Assembly: GCA_027886175.1 (NCBI GenBank)
Contig: JAJNNQ010000013.1
Coordinates: 248,001 to 312,000 of the forward strand
Direction of reading: 5' to 3'
Origin: Phylloscopus collybita
Lineage: Eukaryota > Chordata > Aves > Passeriformes > Phylloscopidae
Length of the DNA stretch: 64,000 nucleotides
A program made the translations under genes and the position numbers. Shown piece after piece: positions 12,167-22,259 of the stretch. Below the pieces are notes generated by a model, which saw only the letters and a list, made by a program, of their open reading frames with translations, was not told the DNA's origin and ran no database searches. The stretch's first letter is position 1. Every line of letters starts with the position of its first letter.

Positions 12167-13126
12167 TTGTTCTCTGATTTCAAGATTTCGTTCCCTTTCC
12201 TGAAAGGAAGACTTTCCTTTCAGGAAAGGGAACGAAATCTTGCGATTTTAATGAGCATTAATTGGGCAAGCTTCCGTCCATTTCCCTGCACTTCTGGCCA
12301 CCCCATTCACTTTTATGGTTTTCGCTTGCTTCTGTCATTTTTTATTTTTTGTTTTTTTCCATTTCACTTCTGAGATATCTTCTCCTATCTCTAGTTTTGC
12401 ATGGCTTCCCTGATTCCAGGATTTAAATTGGAGTCATTTTTGGTAAGTCTTGGCCTTTTTCAGTGGCCCTCATTTCATCTCAGTCTCTTTGGTGGCAATC
12501 ACTCCATTTCCAAATTTTCTCGGTTTTGTTTGCTTGCGCTGTTTTGGGTCATATCTCCTTTCCAGAGGGGTTGTTAGACTTTGTTCTCTGATTTCAAGAT
12601 TTCGTTCCCTTTCCTGAAAGGAAGACTTTCCGGAAAGGGAACGAAATCTTGCGATTTTAATGAGCATTAATTGGGCAAGCTTCCGTCCATTTCCCTGCAC
12701 TTCTGGCCACCCCATTCACTTTTATGGTTTTCGCTTGCTTCTGTCATTTTTCCATGGTTTTTTTTTTTTCCATTTCACTTCTGAGATATCTTCTCCTATC
12801 TCTTGTTTTGCATGGCTTCCCTGATTCCAGGGTTTAAATTGGAGTCATTTTTGGTAAGTCTTGGCCTTTTTCAGTGGCCCTCATTTCATCTCAGTCTCTT
12901 TGGTGGCAATCACTCCATTTCGTAATTTTCTCGGTTTTTTTCGCTTGCGCTGTTTTGGGTCATATCTCCTTTCCAGAGGGGTTGTTAGACTTTGTTCTCT
13001 GATTTCAAGATTTCGTTCCCTTTCCGGAAAGGAAGACTTTCCGGAAAGGGAATGAAATCTTGCAATTTTAATGAGCATTAATTGGGCAAGCTTCCGTCCA
13101 TTTCCCTGCACTTCTGGCCACCCCAT
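12167..13126. repeat. Three-monomer cassette, copy 4
   Basis: Markers are offset by 2878 bp from copy 3. A private change, CGGTTTTGTTTGCTTGCGC near 12520-12540, replaces the usual T7-CGCTTGCGC. The third monomer retains GGGAATGAAATCTTGCAA rather than the CTTTCAA variant, so it is closer to copy 1 there. Confidence 0.78.
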
Positions 13127-13808
13127 TCACTTTTATGGTTTTCGCTTGCTTCTGTCATTTTTTTTTTTTTTTTCCATTTCACTTCTGAGACATCTTCTCC
13201 TATCTCTTGTTTTGCATGGCTTCCCTGATTCCAGGATTTAAATTGGAGTCATTTTTGGTAAGTCTTGGCCTTTTTCAGCGGCCCTCATTTCATCTCAGTC
13301 TCTTTGGCGGCAATCACTCCATTTCCAAATTTTCTCGGTTTTTTTCGCTTGCGCTGTTTTGGGTCGTATCTCCTTTCCAGAGGGGTTGTTAGACTTTGTT
13401 CTCTGATTTCAAGATTTCGTTCCCTTTCCTGAAAGGAAGACTTTCCTTTCAGGAAAGGGAACGAAATCTTGCGATTTTAATGAGCATTAATTGGGCAAGC
13501 TTCCGTCCATTTCCCTGCACTTCTGGCCACCCCATTCACTTTTATGGTTTTCGCTTGCTTCTGTCATTTTTCCATGGTTTTTTTTTCCATTTCACTTCTG
13601 AGACATCTTCTCCTATCTCTAGTTTTGCATGGCTTCCCTGATTCCAGGGTTTAAATTGGAGTCATTTTTGGTAAGTCTTGGCCTTTTTCAGTGGCCCTCA
13701 TTTCATCTCAGTCTCTTTGGCGGCAATCACTCCATTTCCAAATTTTCTCGGTTTTTTTCGCTTGCGCTGTTTTGGGTCGTATCTCCTTTCCAGAGGGGTT
13801 GTTAGACT

Positions 13809-14640
13809 TTGTTCTCTGATTTCAAGATTTCGTTCCCTTTCCTGAAAGGAAGACTTTCCTTTCAGGAAAGGGAACGAAATCTTGCGATTTTAATGAGCAT
13901 TAATTGGGCAAGCTTCCGTCCATTTCCCTGCACTTCTGGCCACCCCATTCACTTTTATGGTTTTCGCTTGCTTCTGTCATTTTTTATTTTTTGTTTTTTT
14001 CCATTTCACTTCTGAGATATCTTCTCCTATCTCTAGTTTTGCATGGCTTCCCTGATTCCAGGATTTAAATTGGAGTCATTTTTGGTAAGTCCTGGCCTTT
14101 TTCAGTGGCCCTCATTTCATCTCAGTCTCTTTGGTGGCAATCACTCCATTTCCAAATTTTCTCGGTTTTTTTCGCTTGCGCTGTTTTGGGTCATATCTCC
14201 TTTCCAGAGGGGTTGTTAGACTTTGTTCTCTGATTTCAAGATTTCGTTCCCTTTCCTGAAAGGAAGACTTTCCGGAAAGGGAACGAAATCTTGCGATTTT
14301 AATGAGCATTAATTGGGCAAGCTTCCGTCCATTTCCCTGCACTTCTGGCCACCCCATTCACTTTTATGGTTTTCGCTTGCTTTTGTCATTTTTCCATGGT
14401 TTTTTTTTTTCCATTTCACTTCTGAGATATCTTCTCCTATCTCTTGTTTTGCATGGCTTCCCTGATTCCAGGGTTTAAATTGGAGTCATTTTTGGTAAGT
14501 CTTGGCCTTTTTCAGTGGCCCTCATTTCATCTCAGTCTCTTTGGTGGCAATCACTCCATTTCGTAATTTTCTCGGTTTTTTTCGCTTGCGCTGTTTTGGG
14601 TCATATCTCCTTTCCAGAGGGGTTGTTAGACTTTGTTCTC
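13809..14640. repeat. Three-monomer cassette, copy 5 (recombinant)
   Basis: The ATTTTTTG linker monomer and the shortened-palindrome monomer are present, and CATTTCGTAATTTTC begins the third. That monomer then switches to an ordinary full palindrome with GGAAAGAGAACG near 14690 instead of the double-CCGG form. The switch lies between about 14575 and 14660 and looks like a recombination point inside a monomer. Confidence 0.7.
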
Positions 14641-15519
14641 TGATTTCAAGATTTCGTTCCCTTTCCTGAAAGGAAGACTTTCCTTTCAGGAAAGAGAACG
14701 AAATCTTGCGATTTTAATGAGCATCAATTGGGCAAGCTTCCGTCCATTTCCCTGCACTTCTGGCCACCCCATTCACTTTTATGGTTTTCGCTTGCTTCTG
14801 TGATCTTTTTTTTTTTTTGTTCCATTTAACTTCTGAGACATCTTCTCCTATCTCTTGTTTCGCATGGCTTCCCTGATTCCAGGATTTAAATTGGAGTCAT
14901 TTTTGGTAAGTCTTGGCCTTTTTCAGTGGCCCTCATTTCATCTCAGTCTCTTTGGTGGCAATCACTCCATTTCCAAATTTTCTCGGTTTTTTTCGCTTGC
15001 GCTGTTTTGGGTCATATCTCCTTTCCAGAGGGGTTGTTAGACTTTGTTCTCTGATTTCAAGATTTCGTTCCCTTTCCTGAAAGGAAGACTTTCCTTTCAG
15101 GAAAGGGAACGAAATCTTGCGATTTTAATGAGCGTTAATTGGGCAAGCTTCCGTCCATTTCCCTGCACTTCTGGCCACCCCATTCACTTTTATGGTTTTC
15201 GCTTGCTTCTGTCATTTTTTATTTTTTTTTTTTTGTTCCATTTAACTTCTGAGACATCTTCTCCTATCTCTTGTTTCGCATGGCTTCCCTGATTCCAGGA
15301 TTTAAATTGGAGTCATTTTTGGTAAGTCTTGGCCTTTTTCAGTGGCCCTCATTTCATCTCAGTCTCTTTGGTGGCGATCACTCCATTTCCAAATTTTCTC
15401 GGTTTTTTTCGCTTGCGCTGTTTTGGGTCATATCTCCTTTCCAGAGGGGTTGTTAGACTTTGTTCTCTGATTTCAAGATTTCGTTCCCTTTCCTGAAAGG
15501 AAGACTTTCCTTTCAGGAA

Positions 15520-17700
15520 AGGGAACGAAATCTTGCGATTTTAATGAGCATCAATTGGGCAAGCTTCCGTCCATTTCCCTGCACTTCTGGCCACCCCATT
15601 CACTTTTATGGTTTTCGCATGCTTCTGTGATTTTTTATTTTTTTTTTTTCCATTTCACTTCTTCGACATCTTCTCCTATCTCTTGTTTTGCATGGCCTCC
15701 CTTATTCCAGGATTTAAATTGGAGTCATTTTTGGTAAGTCTTGGTCTTTTTCAGCGGCCCTCATTTCATCTCAGTCTCTTTGGTGGCAATCACTCCATTT
15801 CCAAATTTTCTCGGTTTTTTTCGCTTGCGCTGTTTTGGGTCATATCTCCTTTCCAGAGGGGTTGTTAGACTTTGTTCTCTGATTTCAAGATTTCGTTCCC
15901 TTTCCTGAAAGGAAGACTTTCCTTTCAGGAAAGGGAACGAAATCTTGCGATTTTAATGAGCATTAATTGGGCAAGCTTCCGTCCATTTCCCTGCACTTCT
16001 GGCCACCCCATTCACTTTTATGGTTTTCGCTTGCTTCTGTCATTTTTTATTTTTTTTTTTTTTTTCCATTTCACTTCTGAGACATCTTCTCCTATCTCTT
16101 GTTTTGCATGGCTTCCCTGAATCCAGGATTTAAATTGGAGTCATTTTTGGTAAGTCTTGGCCTTTTTCAGTGGCCCTCATTTCATCTCAGTCTCTTTGGT
16201 GGCAATCACTCCATTTCCAAATTTTCTCGTTTTTTTTCGCTTGCGCTGTTTTGGGTCATATCTCCTTTCCAGAGGGGTGTTTAGACTTTGTTCTCTGATT
16301 TCAAGATTTCGTTCCCTTTCCTGAAAGGAAGACTTTCCTTTCAGGAAAGGGAACGAAATCTTGCGATTTTAATGAGCATTAATTGGGCAAGCTTCCTTCC
16401 ATTTCCCTGCACTTCTGGCCACCCCATTCACTTTTATGGTTTTCGCTTGCTTCTGTCATTTTTTATTTTTTTTTTTTCCATTTCACTTCTGAGACATCTT
16501 CTCCTATCTCTAGTTTTGCATGGCTTCCCTGATTCCAGGATTTAAATTGGAGTCATTTTTGGTAAGTCTTGGCCTTTTTCAGCGGCCCTCATTTCATCTC
16601 AGTCTCTTTGGTGGCGATCACTCCATTTCCAAATTTTCTCGGTTTTTTTCGCTTGCGCTGTTTTGGGTCATATCTCCTTTCCAGAGGGGTTGTTAGACTT
16701 TGTTCTCTGATTTCAAGATTTCGTTCCCTTTCCTGAAAGGAAGACTTTCCTTTCAGGAAAGGGAACGAAATCTTGCGATTTTAATGAGCATCAATTGGGC
16801 AAGCTTCCGTCCATTTCCCTGCACTTCTGGCCACCCCATTCACTTTTATGGTTTTCGCTTGCTTCTGTGATTTTTTTTTTTTTTTTTTTCCATTTCACTT
16901 TTGAGACATCTTCTCCTATCTCTTGTTTTGCATGGCTTCCCTGATTCCAGGATTTAATTTGGAGTCATTTTTGGTAAGTCTTGGCCTTTTTCAGCGGCCC
17001 TCATTTCATCTCAGTCTCTTTGGTGGCAATCACTCCATTTCCAAATTTTCTCGTTTTTTTTCGCTTGCGCTGTTTTGGGTCATATCTCCTTTCCAGAGGG
17101 GTTGTTAGACTTTGTTCTCTGATTTCAAGATTTCGTTCCCTTTCCTGAAAGGAAGACTTTCCTTTCAGGAAAGGGAACGAAATCTTGCGATTTTAATGAG
17201 CATTAATTGGGCAAGCTTCCGTCCATTTCCCTGCACTTCTGGCCACCCCATTCACTTTTATGGTTTTCGCTTGCTTCTGTCATTTTTTATTTTTTTTTTT
17301 TGTTCCATTTAACTTCTGAGACATCTTCTCCTATCTCTTGTTTCGCATGGCTTCCCTGATTCCAGGATTTAAATTGGAGTCATTTTTGGTAAGTCTTGGC
17401 CTTTTTCAGTGGCCCTCATTTCATCTCAGTCTCTTTGGTGGCAATCACTCCATTTCCAAATTTTCTCGGTTTTTTTCGCTTGCGCTGTTTTGGGTCATAT
17501 CTCCTTTCCAGAGGGGTTGTTAGACTTTGTTCTCTGATTTCAAGATTTCGTTCCCTTTCCTGAAAGGAAGACTTTCCTTTCAGGAAAGGGAACGAAATCT
17601 TGCGATTTTAATGAGCATCAATTGGGCAAGCTTCCGTCCATTTCCCTGCACTTCTGGCCACCCCATTCACTTTTATGGTTTTCGCTTGCTTCTGTCATTT
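15520..17700. repeat. Higher-order duplicated block D (partner 22244-24422)
   Basis: About five monomers are duplicated 6722-6724 bp away. Private variants shared by both copies include GCATGCTTCTGTGA, CTTCTTCGACATC, GCATGGCCTCCCTTATTCC, GTCTTGGTCTTTTTCAG, CCCTGAATCCAGG, AGAGGGGTGTTTAGAC and GGTGGCGATCACTCC in the same order. The offset is not a whole number of monomers because the truncated extra monomer at 21841-21952 lies between the copies. Confidence 0.85.
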
Positions 17701-18559
17701 TTTATTTTTTTTTTTTTTCCATTTCACTTCTGAGACATCTTCTCCTATCTCTTGTTTTGCATGGCTTCCCTGAATCCAGGATTTAAATTGGAGTCATTTT
17801 TGGTAAGTCTTGGCCTTTTTCAGCGGCCCTCATTTCATCTCAGTCTCTTTGGTGGCAATCACTCCATTTCCAAATTTTCTCGTTTTTTTTCGCTTGCGCT
17901 GTTTTGGGTCATATCTCCTTTCCAGAGGGGTTGTTAGACTTTGTTCTCTGATTTCAAGATTTCGTTCCCTTTCCTGAAAGGAAGACTTTCCTTTCAGGAA
18001 AGGGAACGAAATCTTGCGATTTTAATGAGCATTAATTGGGCAAGCTTCCTTCCATTTCCCTGCACTTCTGGCCACCCCATTCACTTTTATGGTTTTCGCT
18101 TGCTTCTGTCATTTTTTATTTTTTTTTTTTCCATTTCACTTCTGAGACATCTTCTCCTATCTCTAGTTTTGCATGGCTTCCCTGATTCCAGGATTTAAAT
18201 TGGAGTCATTTTTGGTAAGTCTTGGCCTTTTTCAGCGGCCCTCATTTCATCTCAGTCTCTTTGGTGGCAATCACTCCATTTCCAAATTTTCTCGGTTTTT
18301 TTCGCTTGCGCTGTTTTGGGTCATATCTCCTTTCCAGAGGGGTTGTTAGACTTTGTTCTCTGATTTCAAGATTTCGTTCCCTTTCCTGAAAGGAAGACTT
18401 TCCTTTCAGGAAAGGGAACGAAATCTTGCGATTTTAATGAGCATCAATTGGGCAAGCTTCCGTCCATTTCCCTGCACTTCTGGCCACCCCATTCACTTTT
18501 ATGGTTTTCGCTTGCTTCTGTGATTTTTTATTTTTTTTTTTTTCCATTTCACTTCTGAG

Positions 18560-19200
18560 ATATCTTCTCCTATCTCTTGTTTTGTATGGCTTCCCTTATT
18601 CCAGGATTTAAATTGGAGTCATTTTTGGTAAGTCTTGGCCTTTTTCAGTGGCCCTCATTTCATCTCAGTCTCTTTGGTGGCAATCACTCCATTTCCAAAT
18701 TTTCTCGGTTTTTTTCGCTTGCGCTGTTTTGGGTCATATCTCCTTTCCAGAGGGGTTGTTAGACTTTGTTCTCTGATTTCAAGATTTCGTTCCCTTTCCT
18801 GAAAGGAAGACTTTCCTTTCAGGAAAGAGAACGAAATCTTGCGATTTTAATGAGCATTAATTGGGCAAGCTTCCGTCCATTTCCCTGCACTTCTGGCCAC
18901 CCCATTCACTTTTATGGTTTTCGCTTGCTTCTGTCATTTTTTATTATTTTTTTTTCCATTTCACTTCTGAGACATCTTCTCCTATCTCTTGTTTTGCATG
19001 GCTTCCCTGATTCCAGGATTTAAATTGGAGTCATTTTTGGTAAGTCTTGGCCTTTTTCAGTGGCCCTCATTTCATCTCAGTCTCTTTGGTGGCAATCACT
19101 CCATTTCCAAATTTTCTCGGTTTTTTTCGCTTGCGCTGTTTTGGGTCATATCTCCTTTCCAGAGGGGTTGTTAGACTTTGTTCTCTGATTTCAAGATTTC
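18560..19200. repeat. Higher-order duplicated block E (partner 24455-25095)
   Basis: Monomers carrying CTTCCCTTATTCC, GGAAAGAGAACG and TTTTTTATTATTTTTTTTTCC are repeated at an offset of 5895 bp. Blocks D and E are collinear in both places, but the offset falls by 827 bp between them. The right-hand duplicate has therefore lost two monomers present at about 17.7-18.5 kb, or the left has gained two. Confidence 0.78.
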
Positions 19201-21253
19201 GTTCCCTTTCCTGAAAGGAAGACTTTCCTTTCAGGAAAGGGAACGAAATCTTGCGATTTTAATGAGCATTAATTGGGCAAGCTTCCGTCCATTTCCCTGC
19301 ACTTCTGGCCACCCCATTCACTTTTATGGTTTTCGCTTGCTTCTGTCATTTTTTATTTTTTTTTTTCCATTTCACTTCTGAGACATCTTCTCCTATCTCT
19401 TGTTTTGCATGGCTTCCCTGATTCCAGGATTTAAATTGGAGTCATTTTTGGTAAGTTTTGGTCTTTTTCAGAGGCACTCATTTCATCTCAGTCTCTTTGG
19501 TGGCAATCACTCCATTTCCAAATTTTCTCGGTTTTTTTCGCTTGCGCTGTTTTGGGTCATATCTCCTTTCCAGAGGGGTTGTTAGACTTTGTTCTCTGAT
19601 TTCAAGATTTCGTTCCCTTTCCGGAAAGGAAGACTTTCCGGAAAGGGAACGAAATCTTGCGATTTTAATGAGCATTAATTGGGCAAGCTTCCGTCCATTT
19701 CCCTGCACTTCTGGCCACCCCATTCACTTTTATGGTTTTCGCTTGCTTCTGTCAGTTTTTATTTTTTGTTTTTTCCATTTCACTTCTGAGATATCTTCTC
19801 CTATCTCTAGTTTTGCATGGCCTTTCTGATTCCAGGGTTTAAATTGGAGTTATTTTTGGTAAGTCTTGGCCTTCTTCAGTGGCCCTCATTTCATCTCAGT
19901 CTCTTTGGTGGCAATCACTCCATTTCCAAATTTTCTCGGTTTTTTTCGCTTGCGCTGTTTTGGGTCATATCTCCTTTCCAGAGGGGTTGTTAGACTTTGT
20001 TCTCTGATTTCAAGATTTCGTTCCCGTTCCTGAAAGGAAGACTTTCCTTTCAGGAAAGGGAACGAAATCTTGCGATTTTAATGAGCATTAATTGGGCAAG
20101 CTTCCTTCCATTTCCCTGCACTTCTGGCCACCCCATTCATTTTTATAGTTTTCGCTTGCTTTTGTCATTTTTCCATGGTTTTTTTTTTCCATTTCACTTC
20201 TGAGACATCTTCTCCCATCTCTTGTTTTGCATGGCTTCCCTGATTCCAGGATTTAAATTGGAGTCATTTTTGGTAAGTCTTGGCCTTTTTCAGTGGCCCT
20301 CATTTCATCTCAGTCTCTTTGGTGGCAATCACTCCATTTCCAAATTTTCTCGGTTTTTTTCGCTTGCGCTGTTTTGGGTCGTATCTCCTTTCCAGAGGGG
20401 TTGTTAGACTTTGTTCTCTGATTTCAAGATTTCGTTCCCTTTCCTGAAAGGAAGACTTTCCTTTCAGGAAAGAGAACGAAATCTTGCGATTTTAATGAGC
20501 ATTAATTGGGCAAGCTTCCGTCCATTTCCCTGCACTTCTGGCCACCCCATTCACTTTTATGGTTTTCGCTTGCTTCTGTCATTTTTTATTTTTTGTTTTT
20601 TCCATTTCACTTCTGAGATATCTTCTCCTATCTCTAGTTTTGCATGGCTTCCCTGATTCCAGGGTTTAAATTGGAGTCATTTTTGGTAAGTCTTGGCCTT
20701 TTTCAGTGGCCCTCATTTCATCTCAGTCTCTTCTGTGGCAATCACTCCATTTCCAAATTTTCTCGGTTTTTTTCGCTTGCGCTGTTTTGGGTCATATCTC
20801 CTTTCCAGAGGGGTTGTTAGACTTTGTTCTCTGATTTCAAGATTTCGTTCCCTTTCCAGAAAGGAAGACTTTCCTTTCAGGAAAGGGAACGAAATCTTGC
20901 GATTTTAATGAGCATTAATTGGGCAAGCTTCCGTCCATTTCCCTGCACTTCTGGCCACCCCATTCACTTTTATGGTTTTCGCTTGCTTCTGTCATTTTTT
21001 ATTTTTTTTTTTTTGTTCCATTTAACTTCTGAGACATCTTCTCCTATCTCTTGTTTCGCATGGCTTCCCTGATTCCAGGATTTAAATTGGAGTCATTTTT
21101 GGTAAGTCTTGGCCTTTTTCAGTGGCCCTCATTTCATCTCAGTCTCTTTGGTGGCAATCACTCCATTTCGTAATTTTCTCGGTTTTTTTCGCTTGCGCTG
21201 TTTTGGGTCATATCTCCTTTCCAGAGGGGTTGTTAGACTTTGTTCTCTGATTT

Positions 21254-21315
21254 CAAGATTTCGTTCCCTTTCCTGAAAGGAAAGTCTTCCTTTCAGGAAA
21301 GGGAACGAAATCTTG
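21254..21315. repeat. Flipped satellite palindrome, copy 1
   Basis: Arms match the standard monomer, but the loop at 21283-21286 reads AGTC instead of GACT. Because the arms are perfect reverse complements, a loop reading the reverse complement means the whole palindrome is inverted in place (GGAAAGTCTTCC versus GGAAGACTTTCC). The surrounding monomer keeps normal orientation. Confidence 0.85.
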
Positions 21316-21840
21316 CGATTTTAATGAGCATTAATTGGGCAAGCTTCCGTCCATTTCCCTGCACTTCTGGCCACCCCATTCACTTTTATGGTTTTCGCTT
21401 ACTTTTGTCATTTTTCCATGGTTTTTCTTTTTCCATTTCACTTCTGAGATATCTTCTCCTATCTCTTGTTTTGCATGGCTTCCCTGATTCCAGGGTTTAA
21501 ATTGGAGTCATTTTTGGTAAGTCTTGGCCTTTTTCAGTGGCCCTCATTTCATCTCAGTCTCTTTGGTGGCAATCACTCCATTTCGTAATTTTCTCGGTTT
21601 TTTTCGCTTGCGCTGTTTTGGGTCATATCTCCTTTCCAGAGGGGTTGTTAGACTTTGTTCTCTGATTTCAAGATTTCGTTCCCTTTCCAGAAAGGAAGAC
21701 TTTCCGGAAAGGGAATGAAATCTTTCAATTTTAATGAGCATTAATTGGGCAAGCTTCCGTCCATTTCCCTGCACTTCTGGCCACCCCATTCACTTTTATG
21801 GTTTTCGCTTGCTTCTGTCATTTTTTATTTTTTTTTTTTG

Positions 21841-21952
21841 TTCCATTTAACTTCTGAGACATCTTCTCCTATCTCTTGTTTCGCATGGCTTCCCTGATTC
21901 CAGGGTTTAAATTGGAGTCATTTTTGGTAAGTCTTGGCCTTTTTCAGCGGCC
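21841..21952. repeat. Truncated extra monomer and deletion junction
   Basis: The monomer that starts after the linker TTTTTTTTTTTGTTCCATTTAAC runs through GCATGGCTTCCCTGATTCC and GGTAAGTC to CAGCGGCC at 21952. It then jumps directly into a poly-T tract and CCATTTCACTTCTTCGAC, which begins another monomer. About 290 bp are missing. Landmark spacing here is about 532 bp, one monomer plus about 120 bp. The junction joins a CC-T step to a T9 run, suggesting poly-T-associated slippage or misaligned exchange. Confidence 0.85.
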
Positions 21953-22197
21953 TTTTTTTTTCCATTTCACTTCTTCGACATCTTCTCCTATCTCTTGTTT
22001 TGCATGGCTTCCCTGATTCCAGGATTTAAATTGGAGTCATTTTTGGTAAGTCTTGGCCTTTTTCAGCGGCCCTCATTTCATCTCAGTCTCTTTGGTGGCA
22101 ATCACTCCATTTCCAAATTTTCTCGTTTTTTTTCGCTTGCGCTGTTTTGGGTCATATCTCCTTTCCAGAGGGGTTGTTAGACTTTGTTCTCTGATTT

Positions 22198-22259
22198 CAA
22201 GATTTCGTTCCCTTTCCTGAAAGGAAAGTCTTCCTTTCAGGAAAGGGAACGAAATCTTG
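22198..22259. repeat. Flipped satellite palindrome, copy 2
   Basis: Same inverted loop AGTC at 22227-22230 as in 21254-21315, 944 bp away. The two monomers differ elsewhere (CATTTCGTAATT in the first, CTCGTTTTTTTTCGC in the second), so the flip either occurred twice or was spread by local conversion. Confidence 0.85.
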
